Of a DNA stretch of 64,000 nt, positions 1 through 12,370 are shown one piece after another. This stretch comes from Ancylostoma caninum (taxonomy: Eukaryota > Nematoda > Chromadorea > Rhabditida > Ancylostomatidae). The notes beneath the pieces were generated by a model. The model worked only from the letters and a program-made list of their open reading frames with translations, made no database searches and had not been told where the DNA came from. Numbering within the stretch: the stretch's first letter is position 1; each line of letters begins with the position of its first letter. The position numbers and the translations under genes are program-made. The stretch covers positions 1,823,001-1,887,000 of the forward strand of contig JBAJFG010000442.1 in assembly GCA_037903475.1 (NCBI GenBank), in the 5' to 3' direction.

Positions 1-1951
1 GTTTCAAGAGATAATCTGTGGAGATAAGGTCGGAATGAGTGGGTGAACAACATCACAATTAGATGGGGACACAAACAAATGAAAGCGAAAACGACCGTAG
101 ATCTTTGATAAAACCCTATTTGTACCGATATTATTTGATTTTTCTATTTATATTTATTTATAGGAGACAGTGCCAGAAAGGATACATGCACGTAGACTAC
201 ACAAACATGCTTTCCTGTCTTAGGCCACATCTGTGCAGCGTTAAAGTGCTCGCAATGATGATGTGACGATGAAAAGTCGTGCGCAATTGCTTACTTAGCG
301 ATCTTGGCCAGGAAATTCTGCAGAGTTTGGACTTTTGTGCCAGAGATATCGCTCTCTGATGACTGCTATTGGCTATTTTCAGCTTGACTCCACCCAAAAC
401 CGCTTCCTTCGACTTGGTGGGTCCTAGCACGAGCTCCTGTTCAACAACGCGAAATATGCCGCCTAGACGAGTTGCATCATCTCGTCCTCAGTTCTTTTAC
501 CATTCTTTTTCCATTGACGCAACTAGACTAAAGTGTACTCGGAAGAGAGAGATATGGCAAAAAGCAGTTGTAGCATATATATGTACGCAGAACCATCGAT
601 TTGTACATTGTCCCAACAAAAAGCAAGGCCAAAGAAAGAGAAACTGAGGCAACAGCATCGACTCTGTTCATACACGAAGGAGCAAAAAGCATGGGGAAGT
701 TCTCCATTCTGCAAGTACACAATGCACAACGTTCGTTCCCACCAGCGTGGACAATTGGACAAAGGTTGACGTTCAAAGGGAACTTTTTTTCGGACCTTTA
801 AAGAACAGAAAAATAATCCGACGAAGCTCCCCATGACCGCCATTGCAGAAATTCTCAGGATTTTGTCAAGGAATAGCGTATCGAGCCACATAAATACACG
901 ACACCCTCGAAAATATTAATTTGTGTCCATTTATATCCCAGCTAAGCCGTCAGCGTTTGTTGGGAGGGCAGCAATCAATTTTAGGAGGCACCTTCTCGTG
1001 TGACAACACAATTTGTTTCCAATCCTTTCACCCTTTCCACGAACAGGACACTTTCAATAATTGAAATCTTATAAAAAAAGAAATTTTGCCGGAGTTCATT
1101 TGTGGTGAAGCAGGACAGGAATGTCTAAACCACACTGATCCTATTTAGCTAAATTAAAAGAAGCTTTTGAATGTTTACGGTAGATTACAACACATATAAA
1201 CTAGAGTGGGACACCTGGACTACCATCAACCTTACCCCTACTGGCTATTTTTGTCTCCCCTTGCTATGGAGTTTATGTAAAATTTTATTCTTGACACTAA
1301 ACTTCTGGAAACTTTTTGAAACTTAGGAGCTACACAAGCCTTGTCCGTGGAGATTTGAGAGAACTACGAAGGGCGCCATATGTCATGACAAATTTTCAAA
1401 AGAACAGGATGAAAAACCTAATTTGGCTCTCTTCATGATGGAAAAACCCCTCTCTCTCCCTCTATCTCACCAAATATTTCTAGGTTCCTATAGAAACTCG
1501 AATATTATGAATTACATTAGTCGGAACGTCCGAGAAGGAGACATACTTTGCTGGGATTCATGGACGCATAACCAAGGCTAGGACGCCAACTCTCACTTAC
1601 TGCGCCTCCTAAATTTTCGTACTCTAAATGATAACCAATATCACTAATCCTAGCTGAGCTGGGACTCATGAAACGATAACCGAGCAAATCAACGATGGTT
1701 AATGTGATGGGTTATCGTATAGACTACGCAATGGTATGGGAATGAGGACGCAAAAGTGTGTTTTCTAACCTGGTTCCGCCTGGTTATGCGTTCATGAATC
1801 TTAGCCCTGGTTTGCTTTGACATCGTTTCAAGAATCCCAAGCATCGAAGTCAAACATTTTGGTCTAAACACAATTCATGCATTACTGAGCCCTAGTACAT
1901 TTGTTACCACTTCTACCTATTGGTAGGCATTACCAAAGGCTTAGGGGTAGC
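1..1951. other. No supported gene
   Basis: AT-rich sequence. A strong-looking splice acceptor (TATTTTCAG) lies near 375 on the plus strand, followed by about 35 open codons rich in Ser, Thr and Pro, but no clear donor follows, so I do not call an exon. Nothing else is recognisable. Confidence 0.4.
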
Positions 1952-1968
1952 CTGTAAAATACTTAATC
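1952..1968. repeat. Direct repeat flanking the RTE copy (3' side)
   Basis: The sequence CTGTAAAATACTTAATC matches 5417-5433 at 16 of 17 positions. This fits a target-site duplication, or a terminal repeat carried by the element itself. Confidence 0.6.
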
Positions 1969-4900
1969 TTCTTCTTCCTAGCGTTTTTCCCGTTTCGTAG
2001 CGGGGTCCGCTTTGCTGATCCTTTGACGCCATATTGCCCTGTCGTGCGCCTGGTCGGGATGGATCCTAACCAGCTTGAGGTCGGCGTGCAGAGTGTCAAG
2101 CCATCTTTGCTTTGGTCGTCCTTTCGGTCGCTTTCCTGGTACTTCTAGATTGAAGCCAATCCTATAGACTTTATCGCCATCAGCACGGAGAACGTGACCG
2201 AACCATCGCAGACGCGCCTCAGAGCTTATCGGCTATCGCAGTAACTCTAAATCGCTGCCGTATGTCCTGGTTGCAGAAGCGATCCAGCTGCGTAATGCCA
2301 CCCATCTACCGCAGCATCCTCATTTCCATGATGTTGATTCGGCGCTCCATTTCCTTGGTGGCAGGCCAACATTCGGCACCATAGAGCGCGACCGGGCGTA
2401 CCACTGTTCGATGGATCTTCGACTTCAGGCGGTCTGGGATGCTCTTGTCGCACAGCACACCAGTCAGTGAGTGAGCGCCACTTTAGCCACGCAGCGTTAA
2501 CGCGTGCATGGCTAAAGTGGCATCATCTCATGAGCGAGACTGCCGTCCAATGAGACCATTGAACCGAGGTATTTGAACGCAGTGGCTTCCGGGAGATTCA
2601 TGCAATTAACTTTAATAGTGCCGGGCTCGTGCTCGTCGGTGGTCAGATATACGGTCTTCTTAATGTTGAGGCGAAGGCCAAACCGTGCCAGTCGGTCACT
2701 CCACGCTTGCGTCTGCCGTTCAAGCTCACCCTTGTCTTCAGATGCTAGCGTTACGTCGTCGGCGTACAACAGCGTCCAAGGCACCGGTCTTTAAAGGTCC
2801 TTTGTGAGGGCATCCATGAAAACGATGAAAAGGAGCGGAGAGAGAGCTGAGTCTTGGTGTACGCCAACGGTTATGGGGAACTCTGTCGATGTGCCGGCTG
2901 CCGCTTGCACTTTACTCCTATGACCGGCGTAAAGCATCTGCACCCATCTGAGAAGCTTCTCCGGAATGCCTCGAAGCCGCATTGCGTACCAGATTACTTC
3001 GTGCGGAACGCGATCGAAGGCCTTCTCCAGGTCGAGGAACGCTAGATGCAGTGGCCGTTTCTTCTCACGATGCTTCTCGATCAGGAGACGGGCAGCATGG
3101 ATGGCATCGGTAGTGCCGAATCCGGGTACAAAACCGCACTGCTTCGGGGATAGTTGAACGATTTCACGAATCCGGTGATCAATGATACGCTCGAAGATCT
3201 TCATGGTATGCGACAAAAGACGGATTGGTCGATAGTTCGCGCAATCTGCGGTACTGCCCCTACCTTTCCAGATCGGGATGGTGATGCTTCGTTGCCAGTC
3301 CTCGGGCACCTTCTTCTCCGCTATTGCCAAGTTGAAAAATCTCGTTAACCATTCAGCGGAGCTCCAACCCTGTGCCTTCCACACTTCCGCTGCCATATCA
3401 TCTGGACCAGTCGCCTTGCCTAGCTTCATACGTTTCAATGCAAACATGGTCTCTTCGATGGTGATCGGCTGTAACGGTCCAAAGATGGGCGGGATTTCTG
3501 GGACAGGAGGATGCGCAAATTCTTCCGTGGAGACTTTCTCAAAATAATCCCTCCATCGTTGCGTCGCCATCTTGCGGTCCATGAGAAGATGGCCTTGTTC
3601 ATCGTTAACGCCGTGAAACTTCTCGAAATCGTCTGCTTGGCGCTGACGCGACTTCGCAAGTCGGTAAATAAAGCGCTCACCGTCTTTCGAGTCCAACTTC
3701 TTACAGACTTCATCGTAATGAGCCGCTTTCGCAGCGGCCACGGCCTTGTTCGCAGCCCTCTTCGCCTCCCTGTAACTGCTCCACTCGCCTGCCGTTTTAT
3801 TGTCAAGGAAGAGATGGTACAAACGCTTCTTTTCGCAGACTTTCGTACTAACTTCCTCCGTCCAAAGCCAAGTCTTTCTTTCGATCTTCCGTCGGTCTGG
3901 TTTGGTAGTGCCAAGTTCGGAACGAGCTGCTGCAAGGATATTATTGGTAACCCCTTGCCATGTCTCATTTACGTTCGTGACAGGTGGCAACTTGATCTTG
4001 GAGATGACATCTACTTGTCTCTCTCTTAGTCTCCACCACCTGATTCGAGCCGGCCCACATCTGATCTGATTTGGCGGAGTGATTTTCATCGTGCAGATTA
4101 GCGGTCGATGCTGGGACGGGACTGTCTCGTAAGGCACAACTTTTGCGTCCGTGACAAGCTTCTTGTCTCGGTACCTCACAAGGACGTAATCGATCTGTGT
4201 CTTGTTGCCACCACTGTAGAAAGTAACAAGGTGGGATGGTCGCTTTCGGAACTTCGTGTTCGCTATGACAAGATTGTGAGACTCGGCGTAGTCGAGTATA
4301 CACTCACCATCGTCGTTGCGCACCCCGTATCCGAAGCCACCGTGGCACCTGTAGCCGTCTTTCGTCACTCCTACGTGGCCATTCAGGTCTCCCGCAATGA
4401 TGATCGTGTCTTCTGGTGCTATTGCTGCGGTGCGGTCGTCTCACCAATCAGTGCCCAGAAGTCATCCTTGACCCGATCGGTGCATCCAGTCTGTGGGGCA
4501 TATGCCGAGAAGAAGTGAATGCGCCGTTCTTGAGTGACGATAACAATCTTCATGAGACGGTCGTCAAAACGCTCTACGACTGCTATGGAATTCCTGAACC
4601 TTTCAGAGTCGATGACCCCGACGCCGTTCCTTGTACCTGGACTGCCATTATAGACGATCTTGTAGCCGCATCCGATGTCCTTGGACTTGCTTCCTGACCA
4701 TCTTGTCTCCTGCACAGCGCATAGGTCGATTCGTCAGCGCTGTAGTGCTGCTGCTAGCTCATATGAGCGACCCGTCAACGTGCCAACGTTCAAAGTCGCA
4801 ATACGCGTATTGGCTACGCTGTGATTCTTAACGACTCGCCTGCTTGCCACCCGATGCCGCCGTTCGCGAAGCATCGAGGACCCTCGCATATTATTGTCCA

Positions 4901-5416
4901 CACTCACCGGGCCCCGCGAGTGGGCGTCGATTCCCGCGTACACCATAGCATTCTTCTCAAATCCATTTGGCGTCATGATCCATGTGATGTGACATGGGGT
5001 GTTCGTCAGCCGGTCTGTCACTGCGGCCTGTCGCCGGCATTCGATTTACGGGGAGAAGGAATTCCCCCCGCGGATAAGGGACTTATTTGTTAGAGGCGGT
5101 CCCTACTCGCCTCTCATGCGCTTCCCAGTCGTTAGAGTGCGAGCATTTGGCCAAATCCGAACTGCAGTATACAGCCCGCACAAAGCATTTGCACACACCC
5201 ACGCGCGTAAGTGCATGTTCACACTCATATGCCGGCCGCATGAATCGAATCCAGCACTGTCGAACTAAGGAGTCCATCCCCTAGATCTACCCGCGTCGCA
5301 GGGCAAGCGCATGGCTGCTTTTGGTCCGCGGTAAACCCCCTATCCGCCACCTGGGGTCGCGCCACGTAGCCTCGCAGCAAATCGGCTGGGATCCCTCGTA
5401 GGAGGGAGATCCGTGG
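1969..5416 (-). mobile_element. RTE-type non-LTR retrotransposon (LINE), near full length but decayed
   Basis: The minus strand reads, in order, an apurinic endonuclease domain (LNVGTL near 4795, QETRW near 4710, GDLNGHVG near 4385, SQHRPL further on), a reverse transcriptase domain (LDLEKAFDRVPHEVIW, SALSPLLF, then YADD at 2755-2766), and the RTE-type C-terminal tail ending at a stop at 1978-1980. This order and these motifs are those of RTE-clade LINEs, which copy themselves by target-primed reverse transcription. Downstream of the stop is only a short GAA-rich 3' tail. The element is bounded by a 17-bp direct repeat (1952-1968 and 5417-5433, one mismatch), taken here as the target duplication or a terminal repeat. 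It carries several disabling lesions, so it is a dead copy. Confidence 0.93.
1978..5021 (-). pseudogene. Broken RTE endonuclease/reverse transcriptase ORF
   Basis: This would encode the RTE polyprotein (endonuclease plus reverse transcriptase) of roughly 1000 residues. Lesions visible when the frame is followed on the minus strand: an in-frame TGA at 4734-4736 between ALQR and RIDLCAVQETRW; a frameshift near 4421-4431 at a small ACCGC-type duplication inside the endonuclease; an in-frame TAA at 2791-2793 just before the YADD motif; a fold-back insertion with frame loss at 2478-2520; a TAG at 2306-2308 where the family has tryptophan; and a further frameshift near 2218-2226. The longest intact piece is 2791-4368 (525 codons). 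In the PQGSALSP-type motif, Gly is replaced by Asp (GVHQDSALSPLLF). The reading frame before 4734 probably begins at or near 5021, but the true start is unsure. Confidence 0.9.
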
Positions 5417-5433
5417 CTGTAAAATAATTAATC
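5417..5433. repeat. Direct repeat flanking the RTE copy (5' side)
   Basis: The sequence CTGTAAAATAATTAATC is the partner of 1952-1968. It marks the probable 5' limit of the minus-strand LINE. Confidence 0.6.
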
Positions 5434-7445
5434 CCTGTACCAAAATAAGCCTATTACGTGGTTTGCAATGAGAAGTGCTAATTCTTAGATGTATTGCTAA
5501 AACAGTGCTTTACCGTTATGAACCCTATAGCACAGAAACTCTTATGCGTTTTTGTGCTTGACGCACTACTGCGTATTCTTTGATCTGAAGAAAACGTTGA
5601 ATAACACTTTCGCAGGCTTATAAGGGCTGATTGAGCTCGCAATGACAGTGTCTGTTTTCGAATTCAGAATCGCGCAGTTTTTGGGCTGAAGAGAGGTAGC
5701 CATGAGAAAATACCTGACATGTCACTGTGGACGTAGCCAACTTCACATTTCCTCCACTATATTGATGTGGATTGATATTCGAATATAACGATGAAATTCC
5801 CCACGTAATTCCCATAATTTCCTTGAGAATCTAGCTTTTGTCCTCATACCATCAAACAGGTTAAACCTTCACATGCCATCATTTTGCTGAAAAGTTCAAA
5901 AAAAGGAGGAATGGCGTTTCTTAGCAATTGTCCCGTAATAGTTCAAATATATAAGGAATTGTTGGAAAGCGCACACAGAACATTCGCGAACTCTATTAAG
6001 CAGACTGTTTTGAAATAATAAAAAGTGTGTGAATCTCAAAGAAAAACCAGGTAAATCGTGAGAATAAGATCTACTTCCAAGGAATTTTTTCGGCTGTTTT
6101 CCTGGCATGTCCTCACGCACTAGTCCCATAAAGGAGCATAGCAAGTAATTGCACAAAGGTCGCCAGCGCGCTGCATGCTTGCACAAAAAGCAGCAAAAAC
6201 ATCAGCTCTTTCCGGTGAAGTGGGGGAAATCCAAGGAAGTTAGTGCAAACCCGTAAGACATAACACTGGGTGGGATATATCTTACAAGAAATTCACACAG
6301 ACAACACAGACACACTCACGTACTCACGGCACACGCTAATCGTTACCATTAAAATGCCGGAAAAATCGATGCAGCAGCACAACAGACACACGTGGGCAGA
6401 GAGCACAAGCACATCGAGCTCTCGGAGCAGCATAGCTTAAGAGCCGAGTCAAAAGCGGCTCGTCCGACCGAATAATAGCCAGTTTTGGTCGTTGAGCAGC
6501 GGTGTGACGTCCACGAATTTTGCGGACCTCACGCAAAGGAGAGGATTCGAGGAAGAGACTCTCATGAGAGGGATTTTCGAGAGCTTCTCCAATTAGAAGT
6601 GGAAGTATATCTATTCAACATACATCAAAATGAGACGTGCATAACATCGCAGTAACATAACAGTCGAAAACTCCGACAAAAAAGATGATTTACTTGGTTT
6701 GTGTGAAAATTGCAAACAGAATCTTCCCCACCTCATAGGGGCGTATTCTAAGGGAGAAAGTTTGGATAGGAGAGCAGCTCGGATGAGCAGAAAACTTTTA
6801 TGAGAACCAAAAGTCGGCTGTCCTAAGATAAAAAGAACTATGGAATATGGGGAGTACGATGGTAGAAAATGATAAGTAACAACGGCCTGTCACTGTCCAC
6901 GAATTCTAGAAGATTTAGTAGCTATAATTCCCGTGGAGTATACTGATCCACACTGCCACATCAGCGACATTGATTCAGATACCAATCGATTTTGGACCGA
7001 ATCGCACCGGTAATCAATATGCATGGGATACAGCGGCAAAATGGCTACCTATCTGGATGCAGTAACACTATTTGTATTGAAAAATATTACATGACGATGA
7101 AAAACCACAAATAATGACATGGGTAACACTTTTTGAGATAGCATGATTTCAGAATGAAGGTCTGAAAGAGGTTTTCGAGTGCACCACAACCATACGAATA
7201 TGCATGATGTGTCCTGTCTTCATTCAAATAAGGGACATGCCCAATACTTGCAAAAAAGTTATTTAAGGAGCTGGAAGCAATGGCCTCAGAACAATGTAGA
7301 TTCGAGAATTCCAAAAATAAGAAATTGGGTATCCATTTATCTCTCATCGTCGAGCAATAAGACAAAAAACACCTCCCTGGCATTGAGGAATTGGTCGCCG
7401 ACAATCCGCAAATGAGAAAAAGGCTTGAGAAATTATCGGCCCTGT
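5434..7445. other. Intergenic, nothing recognised
   Basis: I see no domain, repeat pair or splice-bounded open frame. A 28-codon ATG frame at 6354 (plus) is Ser-rich but too short to support. Confidence 0.4.
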
Positions 7446-7613
7446 GAGGCATTCGTATCTATCCTTGAAGGACTTCGTGAAGAAGTCTGACCATCGGGTC
7501 GGTGGTCTTCCTGTCGTGCGCTTAACGTCCCGTGGAGTCCAGTCGCTGACGGCTCTTTTCCAACGGTTGTCGTTGAAACACATCACGTGTCTGGCCCACC
7601 TAATCTTACAAAT
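7446..7613 (-). pseudogene. LINE reverse-transcriptase C-terminal fragment (second family)
   Basis: The minus strand encodes about 56 codons that include KIRWARHVM, NDNRWKRAVSDW and GRPPTRWSDFF. This pattern (RWxGHVMR, DNRW, GRPPTRW) is typical of the C-terminal tail of endonuclease/reverse-transcriptase LINEs, and it differs from the tail of the RTE copy at 1978-2230 (GRPKQRW). The reverse transcriptase and endonuclease parts are absent, so this is a truncated remnant. Short tandem units of CAAGGTGAT lie just beside it at 7663-7688. Confidence 0.75.
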
Positions 7614-7662
7614 GGAGGGATTGCTGGCGCCCGCTCGGTGTACCCGAGAATCAACGGGAGTC

Positions 7663-7688
7663 AAGGTGATCAAGGTGATCAAGGTGAG
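7663..7688. repeat. Short tandem repeat, 9-bp unit
   Basis: About three copies of GTGATCAAG lie in tandem, next to the LINE fragment. Confidence 0.6.
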
Positions 7689-9130
7689 GCATTATGGGAC
7701 CAAGGAATCGCTTTCGAATTTCGGCCAGAAATGCACACCTCAAACGTACTGAATTAGACAGATAAAAAGCCTCAAAAACCTTTGAGCTTTCATGCATGTA
7801 GCTGAGAGTATCTCAGTTTGAGAAGAAATAAAGTCTACAGATGACGATAGCTGAGTAATGACTACAAGTGCGCACTGCCATAGGAAGAACGAGAGGTAAG
7901 TGAGCAAGGTGAAGAAGCACATGTATTTTTCCTCGAGTCTGGCTTCAGCAAAGAAAAAGTTGCGTGCCCAGAAATAACAATGTTGCGAGTACAGGATGAA
8001 AGCGATGCCTAGATAAAAGATAAAGAGCAAAGTAGAAAAAATCGAGGATAAATTAGAGAAATAAAGAATTGTAGTGGGCAACATGAGCTTACCACTATTC
8101 CTATTGAATGACTTTGGAAAACTTAGTTACCCGAACTGGCTGACTCTCAACAGTTCCTCAGAGTTCTTTGCAACCTTCGTTCATACTACTCCTTTGTTAT
8201 CGAATAAAGACAAATAATCCGTGCCTACGCACCTCTCTATACGAGTAGAATCATGCCATTTCAACTTAATATGTGTACATTCGTTTCAAAGAACATCCAA
8301 ATCTTTCCACATGGCTTGCAGATGCAGTCATAAAGCTAATCATTGTTAAAAAGAAGGGTATTACTAAAAAAAGGACTCAAATCATTTACTAGCAGAAGAC
8401 AATAGAAATATGCAAAAGAACTGCAGCTCATGTTTTTGTAAGCCAAACGAGCAAAAAAGAAACTGTGCACCTTCCACAGAAAAATCCTGTTGAAGGCTAT
8501 TACAGCTCGTAAGGCTGCAATTTTTGCTATTCGTTTGTTGAACTAGCTATCCATTTAAGAATAACTCTATAAAACAGCTACTGAAACAAAGGAAAATTAA
8601 TTTATACCAACGGTGCAGCAAGAAAAAAAGAAAGCATTTCCCAGAAACTAATTCTCATTGCTCACAAATTCACATAGGGTGGTCGCGCGGTAGAAAAAAA
8701 GAGCAATCCATCCCATTATTGTTATTGCCATGGTGTGCAAACCTTAGGCGGACGGTAAAAGATGAGAAAAAGTGGCAGTTGTAGGATAAAAGCTCTTTCT
8801 TTCCATTTATTAGGCAGTCTTAAGGTGCATTTTAGAGAGTGGGTAGAGCCTAGTTACAGAGCAACGCAGAAAAAATTTACCGCACTTTTAAATCCAGAAA
8901 GCACTCCACATCTTCAGTGAAATGGGGATATTTGCATTACATTTTGAGTAAAAATAGATAAACACTGGGCGTTTTTCGAGTGTAGATGGGATTTTGCGCC
9001 CACCTTTTTTTACAAATATGATTATTCCTCAATGCCTTGCTCTGATCCACGATACAAAATCAAACACTAAAAGTAATTTCAGATAACAGTTAAGCTGGGC
9101 ATCGATTGCAAGTAAAAGCCACAATGTCAA
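7689..9130. other. Intergenic, nothing recognised
   Basis: AT-rich, with scattered short A tracts. No domain or exon structure seen. Confidence 0.4.
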
Positions 9131-9273
9131 AGGTTTGACTGGCGTAGGAAAAAGTGGGGACTCCGCCATTTCTGGGACATGGATGGAAGAATAATTAATC
9201 GAAAATTACCATCAAAATAAATATCACTAACAACGAAAATAAGATGATAAAAGACTAACGTCAATTTACAATG
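9131..9273. mobile_element. Truncated, diverged copy of the 18516 hAT-type MITE
   Basis: The stretch resembles the left half of the element at 18516-18780: it shares the GGCG...AAAAGTGGGG.CTCCGCC block, then an AT-rich stretch rich in AATA and GATAA, then AGACTAAC. The terminal CAGTG and the right terminal inverted repeat are missing. Confidence 0.55.
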
Positions 9274-9449
9274 TCTTTTTGAAGACTGCATGCCTCCGAA
9301 AAATTCGAGGAAATTTTTCAAATTTTCTTCGATTCTTACAAGCCGTGCCAACAGAGTTGTATCCGAATTCCCTTCGGATCTGCACTTTTCTAGCGATAAT
9401 CTCGCATTTCTCTATCCTTTCCCAAAGAGAATTTCCAGAAAAAATCCAG

Positions 9450-9504
9450 AAATGCAAAATCTGCTCTGTCTCTACTCTCCATGTACGTTCTTGGGGTTAC
9501 CACC
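9450..9504 (+). repeat. Dispersed 55-bp repeat, copy A
   Basis: It matches 10569-10623 at about 53 of 55 positions; the shared core is TCTGCTCTGTCTCTACTCT. Its right flank (to 9510) is the reverse complement of the left flank of copy B, which suggests pieces of one TIR element. Confidence 0.8.
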
Positions 9505-10568
9505 ACAAGTTTTACCTTATTTTGACACCTTAGTTCTAGGCCTATGTATTTCCGAGTATATTATTATACGATACAGCGATGCTGTAAGCGTGTTCTTGCG
9601 AATTTGTAGAGTCTCTTGAGAACAGGACCCGTGCACTTTTATCCTACAATTAATCCGTGAACGTCACTGGGCTAAAATCTCGCCGGGGTGCATTCTCATT
9701 GGAGCATTCTTTCGTTTGATTTAAATTAGTGGTAAATATTAAAGGCATGATGTTAATAGGTGTTTAAGGAAGGAGTAGCAGATATTATCGCTCATAAGGA
9801 GCTTGTGATGATCCCTGCAGAAGTGTTTCTCTCTAGCAATCATATAATATTGTTTGTGAGTATAAGTTTATTGCGACTGCTAAAGGCAAATTTTACAAAA
9901 TGACGTCATGGACAAGTGAAAAGGAAAGAAAAGAGTATTTTTTGAGTTTACAACGAAAATATTGCATTGAAATGTCCAGTCCCAAAGAAATATGACATCT
10001 TGCAGCATAAAGCCGCAGTTATTTGTACAAGGAAGTTTCCGCAGCATTAGTACTTCCGGAATCATTTCCATGAGCAACCATTGTACTTGCTGCATACAGG
10101 AGTAGAGAAAAAAGTGGTAGAGGAAGCTAGGAAGGGAAGTTCGCCGAGCAATGGAGTGTAAGAAAATATACTATAGAAAGAGGTGAGGAGGATATCTGTC
10201 AAGCACGATTCTCACTTCTATAACGGGGGAAACCTCATGGATAGCATCTCGCCATGTGAAGCCGAGAACTCGCGAGCGAAGCCGAATCAAGGTACGATTG
10301 AAGGCATGATTGAAATGCGTGGCTCAAGTGCTGCAGAAATGAAAACAGCCGGAAATTTCTCTCTAGATTCCCCTGTGAAAACCTATACCACTTCATTTTG
10401 TGGATAGTGAAGCCAAGGTGCCTTTTGCCATACTTTTTTCCAAGATCCATCATCCTTCACTGTATACATACTTGTGATGTTACTGGCACACCATTCTGGT
10501 GTATTGGATAAATAAAATAAATAAATTTCAGTAGTTACTGGTCTCTAGATTGGACTTGTGGTGGTAAC

Positions 10569-10623
10569 AAATGCGAAATCTGCTCTGTCTCTACTCTCTA
10601 TGTACGTTCTTGGGGTTACCACC
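10569..10623 (+). repeat. Dispersed 55-bp repeat, copy B
   Basis: This is the partner of 9450-9504. Here the block is bracketed by TGGTGGTAAC (10558-10567) and GTTACCACCA (10614-10623), forming a 10-bp inverted repeat. Confidence 0.8.
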
Positions 10624-12222
10624 AATTGCTGGCTATGAGATTTTAGAGGAAATGAGCTAAAAACTTTCTCCCTTTGAAGTAATAATCAGCTGGAGAGCCG
10701 AAAAAGTGCACCTTCAGATATGTGAGCGTTTCTTTCGCTTCCAGGAATGTCCAAAATTTTTTGTAGGTCGCCGAGGCTTTAGGTATGTATCGATATGTCT
10801 GAAAACGGCTAAATTTAGCTCTAGAAATTCATTTCGCCGAAAGACGTTGTGGTCGTTCGCAGCTCTCAAAACATAACTGAATCTCCAGGGACTTCTGAGA
10901 GAGTTAGTTAGGTTTTGCTGACTCAAACATGTAATTAGTCTTTTTTAGCGAATATATTTTGCTTGGATCAATCCACTAAGCGTTGGTCGTTCCAGATCGT
11001 CCAGACGAGCCGGGAGAAGATCAAAAGTTATATTTTACATGGAAAAAGAGCATAGTTAAACCTCAGCTAAGGTTTTAGAACAGAAATCGTGGAAATGAAT
11101 CCAAAAAAAGAAGATATCAAACATAGGCCATTGTGCCTATGCAATCGTGAATATATGCAAAAGAAATAGCAGCATAATAGCAGCACAATGAGACTACACT
11201 CGCCGCACTAACAGTGAGAACTTTTAAAAATGAATTGAACGACTTCAAATTTCATCAGCAAGGATGAGGACTAAAAGCCTTCAGAATGGCCTTTTCTCGA
11301 TGGAATAACGGTATTCTCCAGGCGAACATATGGCCTACCACGAAATAAAAGGGTTTTCACAAATTATTGCACCAAAACGCATACTTTTACAGCCAACGGC
11401 TGCAATTTACCAGCACGTAGAACATCCAGTTTTGGAGAAATTCATCGGTTTTGCAAAATTCGCTCATAACGCTCGTAAACGTGCTTGTTTCCTATGCAAA
11501 TTCCATAACACCACACAGAAACGATGCTAAAATCGATAAGCAGCAACACATCCGCCATCCCTGGGCTTCGTCGTTCGAAGTAGCAGCCGAGGAAGAGGAG
11601 GCGGAGGAGTAGCGGGAGGAGGAGGAGCACAGGACGACTCGCATCGCTGGCTCCGTGACTGGATCGCCGGCTCCGTCCGACGATGATGTTATTTTGCGCT
11701 TGTTGCTGTGGTCTGCCTCAGTTTTGTCGCTGGCTATTAAGTTGGACGCGAAGAAAACACTGAGAAGGAGACGGAGAGGAGCGGAGAGGAGCGGGAGAGG
11801 AATTCGAACATCAGTCATCAGAGCCGCTTGGGAAGAGCGGTCCACGTTGCTGGGCGCAGCCACTGAGATGATAAATTATCCACTCAAAAATAGCCTGCCA
11901 CCCATTCAAATAATCCTGAAAATTGTGAGAATCCCTGATTTTTTCTGGATCTGGGAAAATCATTGCCTTCAGATCCGAATTGAAAATGAAAATTGTAGAA
12001 AAGGATATGACCACGACGCAGTTGCTCAGATTGCTCGGGAATTTACATGCGGATCCTTCAAAAATGTTCGGAAATCCAAAGATTTTCTGGAACAAAGCAA
12101 TCACGAAGCTCTTGCTGAATAGCCATTGAAATAAGTACATAGAGGTCGCGAAGACAGGACAGGAAAATTGTAGAAAAGGATATGACAACAGAAACTAAGT
12201 GGAGTCTATTTTTGAGTTCGGA
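10624..12222. other. Intergenic with a GA-rich open stretch
   Basis: Positions 11560-11870 are purine-rich and open in frames on both strands (about 155 codons plus, 123 codons minus). The minus frame holds a hydrophobic N-terminus (MTDVRIPLPLLSAPLRLLLS) that could be a signal peptide. I recognise no family and no splice structure. A 24-bp segment at 11989-12012 recurs at 12164-12187 (GAAAATTGTAGAAAAGGAT core). Confidence 0.35.
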
Positions 12223-12370
12223 TATGGTCCGTATCACCAGAGAATATAGTTGGAGAGATGCTAGAGAGACAAATGACGCGAGAAATTGCGTGATATTCGG
12301 AGAGACAGACGAGAAAGGCAGACAATGGGCGAAAATACTCAACTATTGCCGTATTCCGGAAAATATAGTA
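12223..12370. mobile_element. MITE, family A, copy 1
   Basis: About 148 bp. Its ends are imperfect terminal inverted repeats: the left end reads TATGGTCCGTATCACCAGA, and the right end, on the opposite strand, reads TACTATATTTTCCGGAATAC, followed by ATAGTTGAGTATT. The interior (GAGAGATGCTAGAGAGAC) resembles the copies at 24003 and 50981. Confidence 0.65.

Noticed and set aside
369..480. Possible exon after TATTTTCAG near 375
   Set aside because: Good acceptor but no convincing donor and no recognised product.
3435..4303. Open frames of 172 and 177 codons in other frames of the LINE
   Set aside because: They overlap the real reverse-transcriptase frame and contain none of its motifs; shadows.
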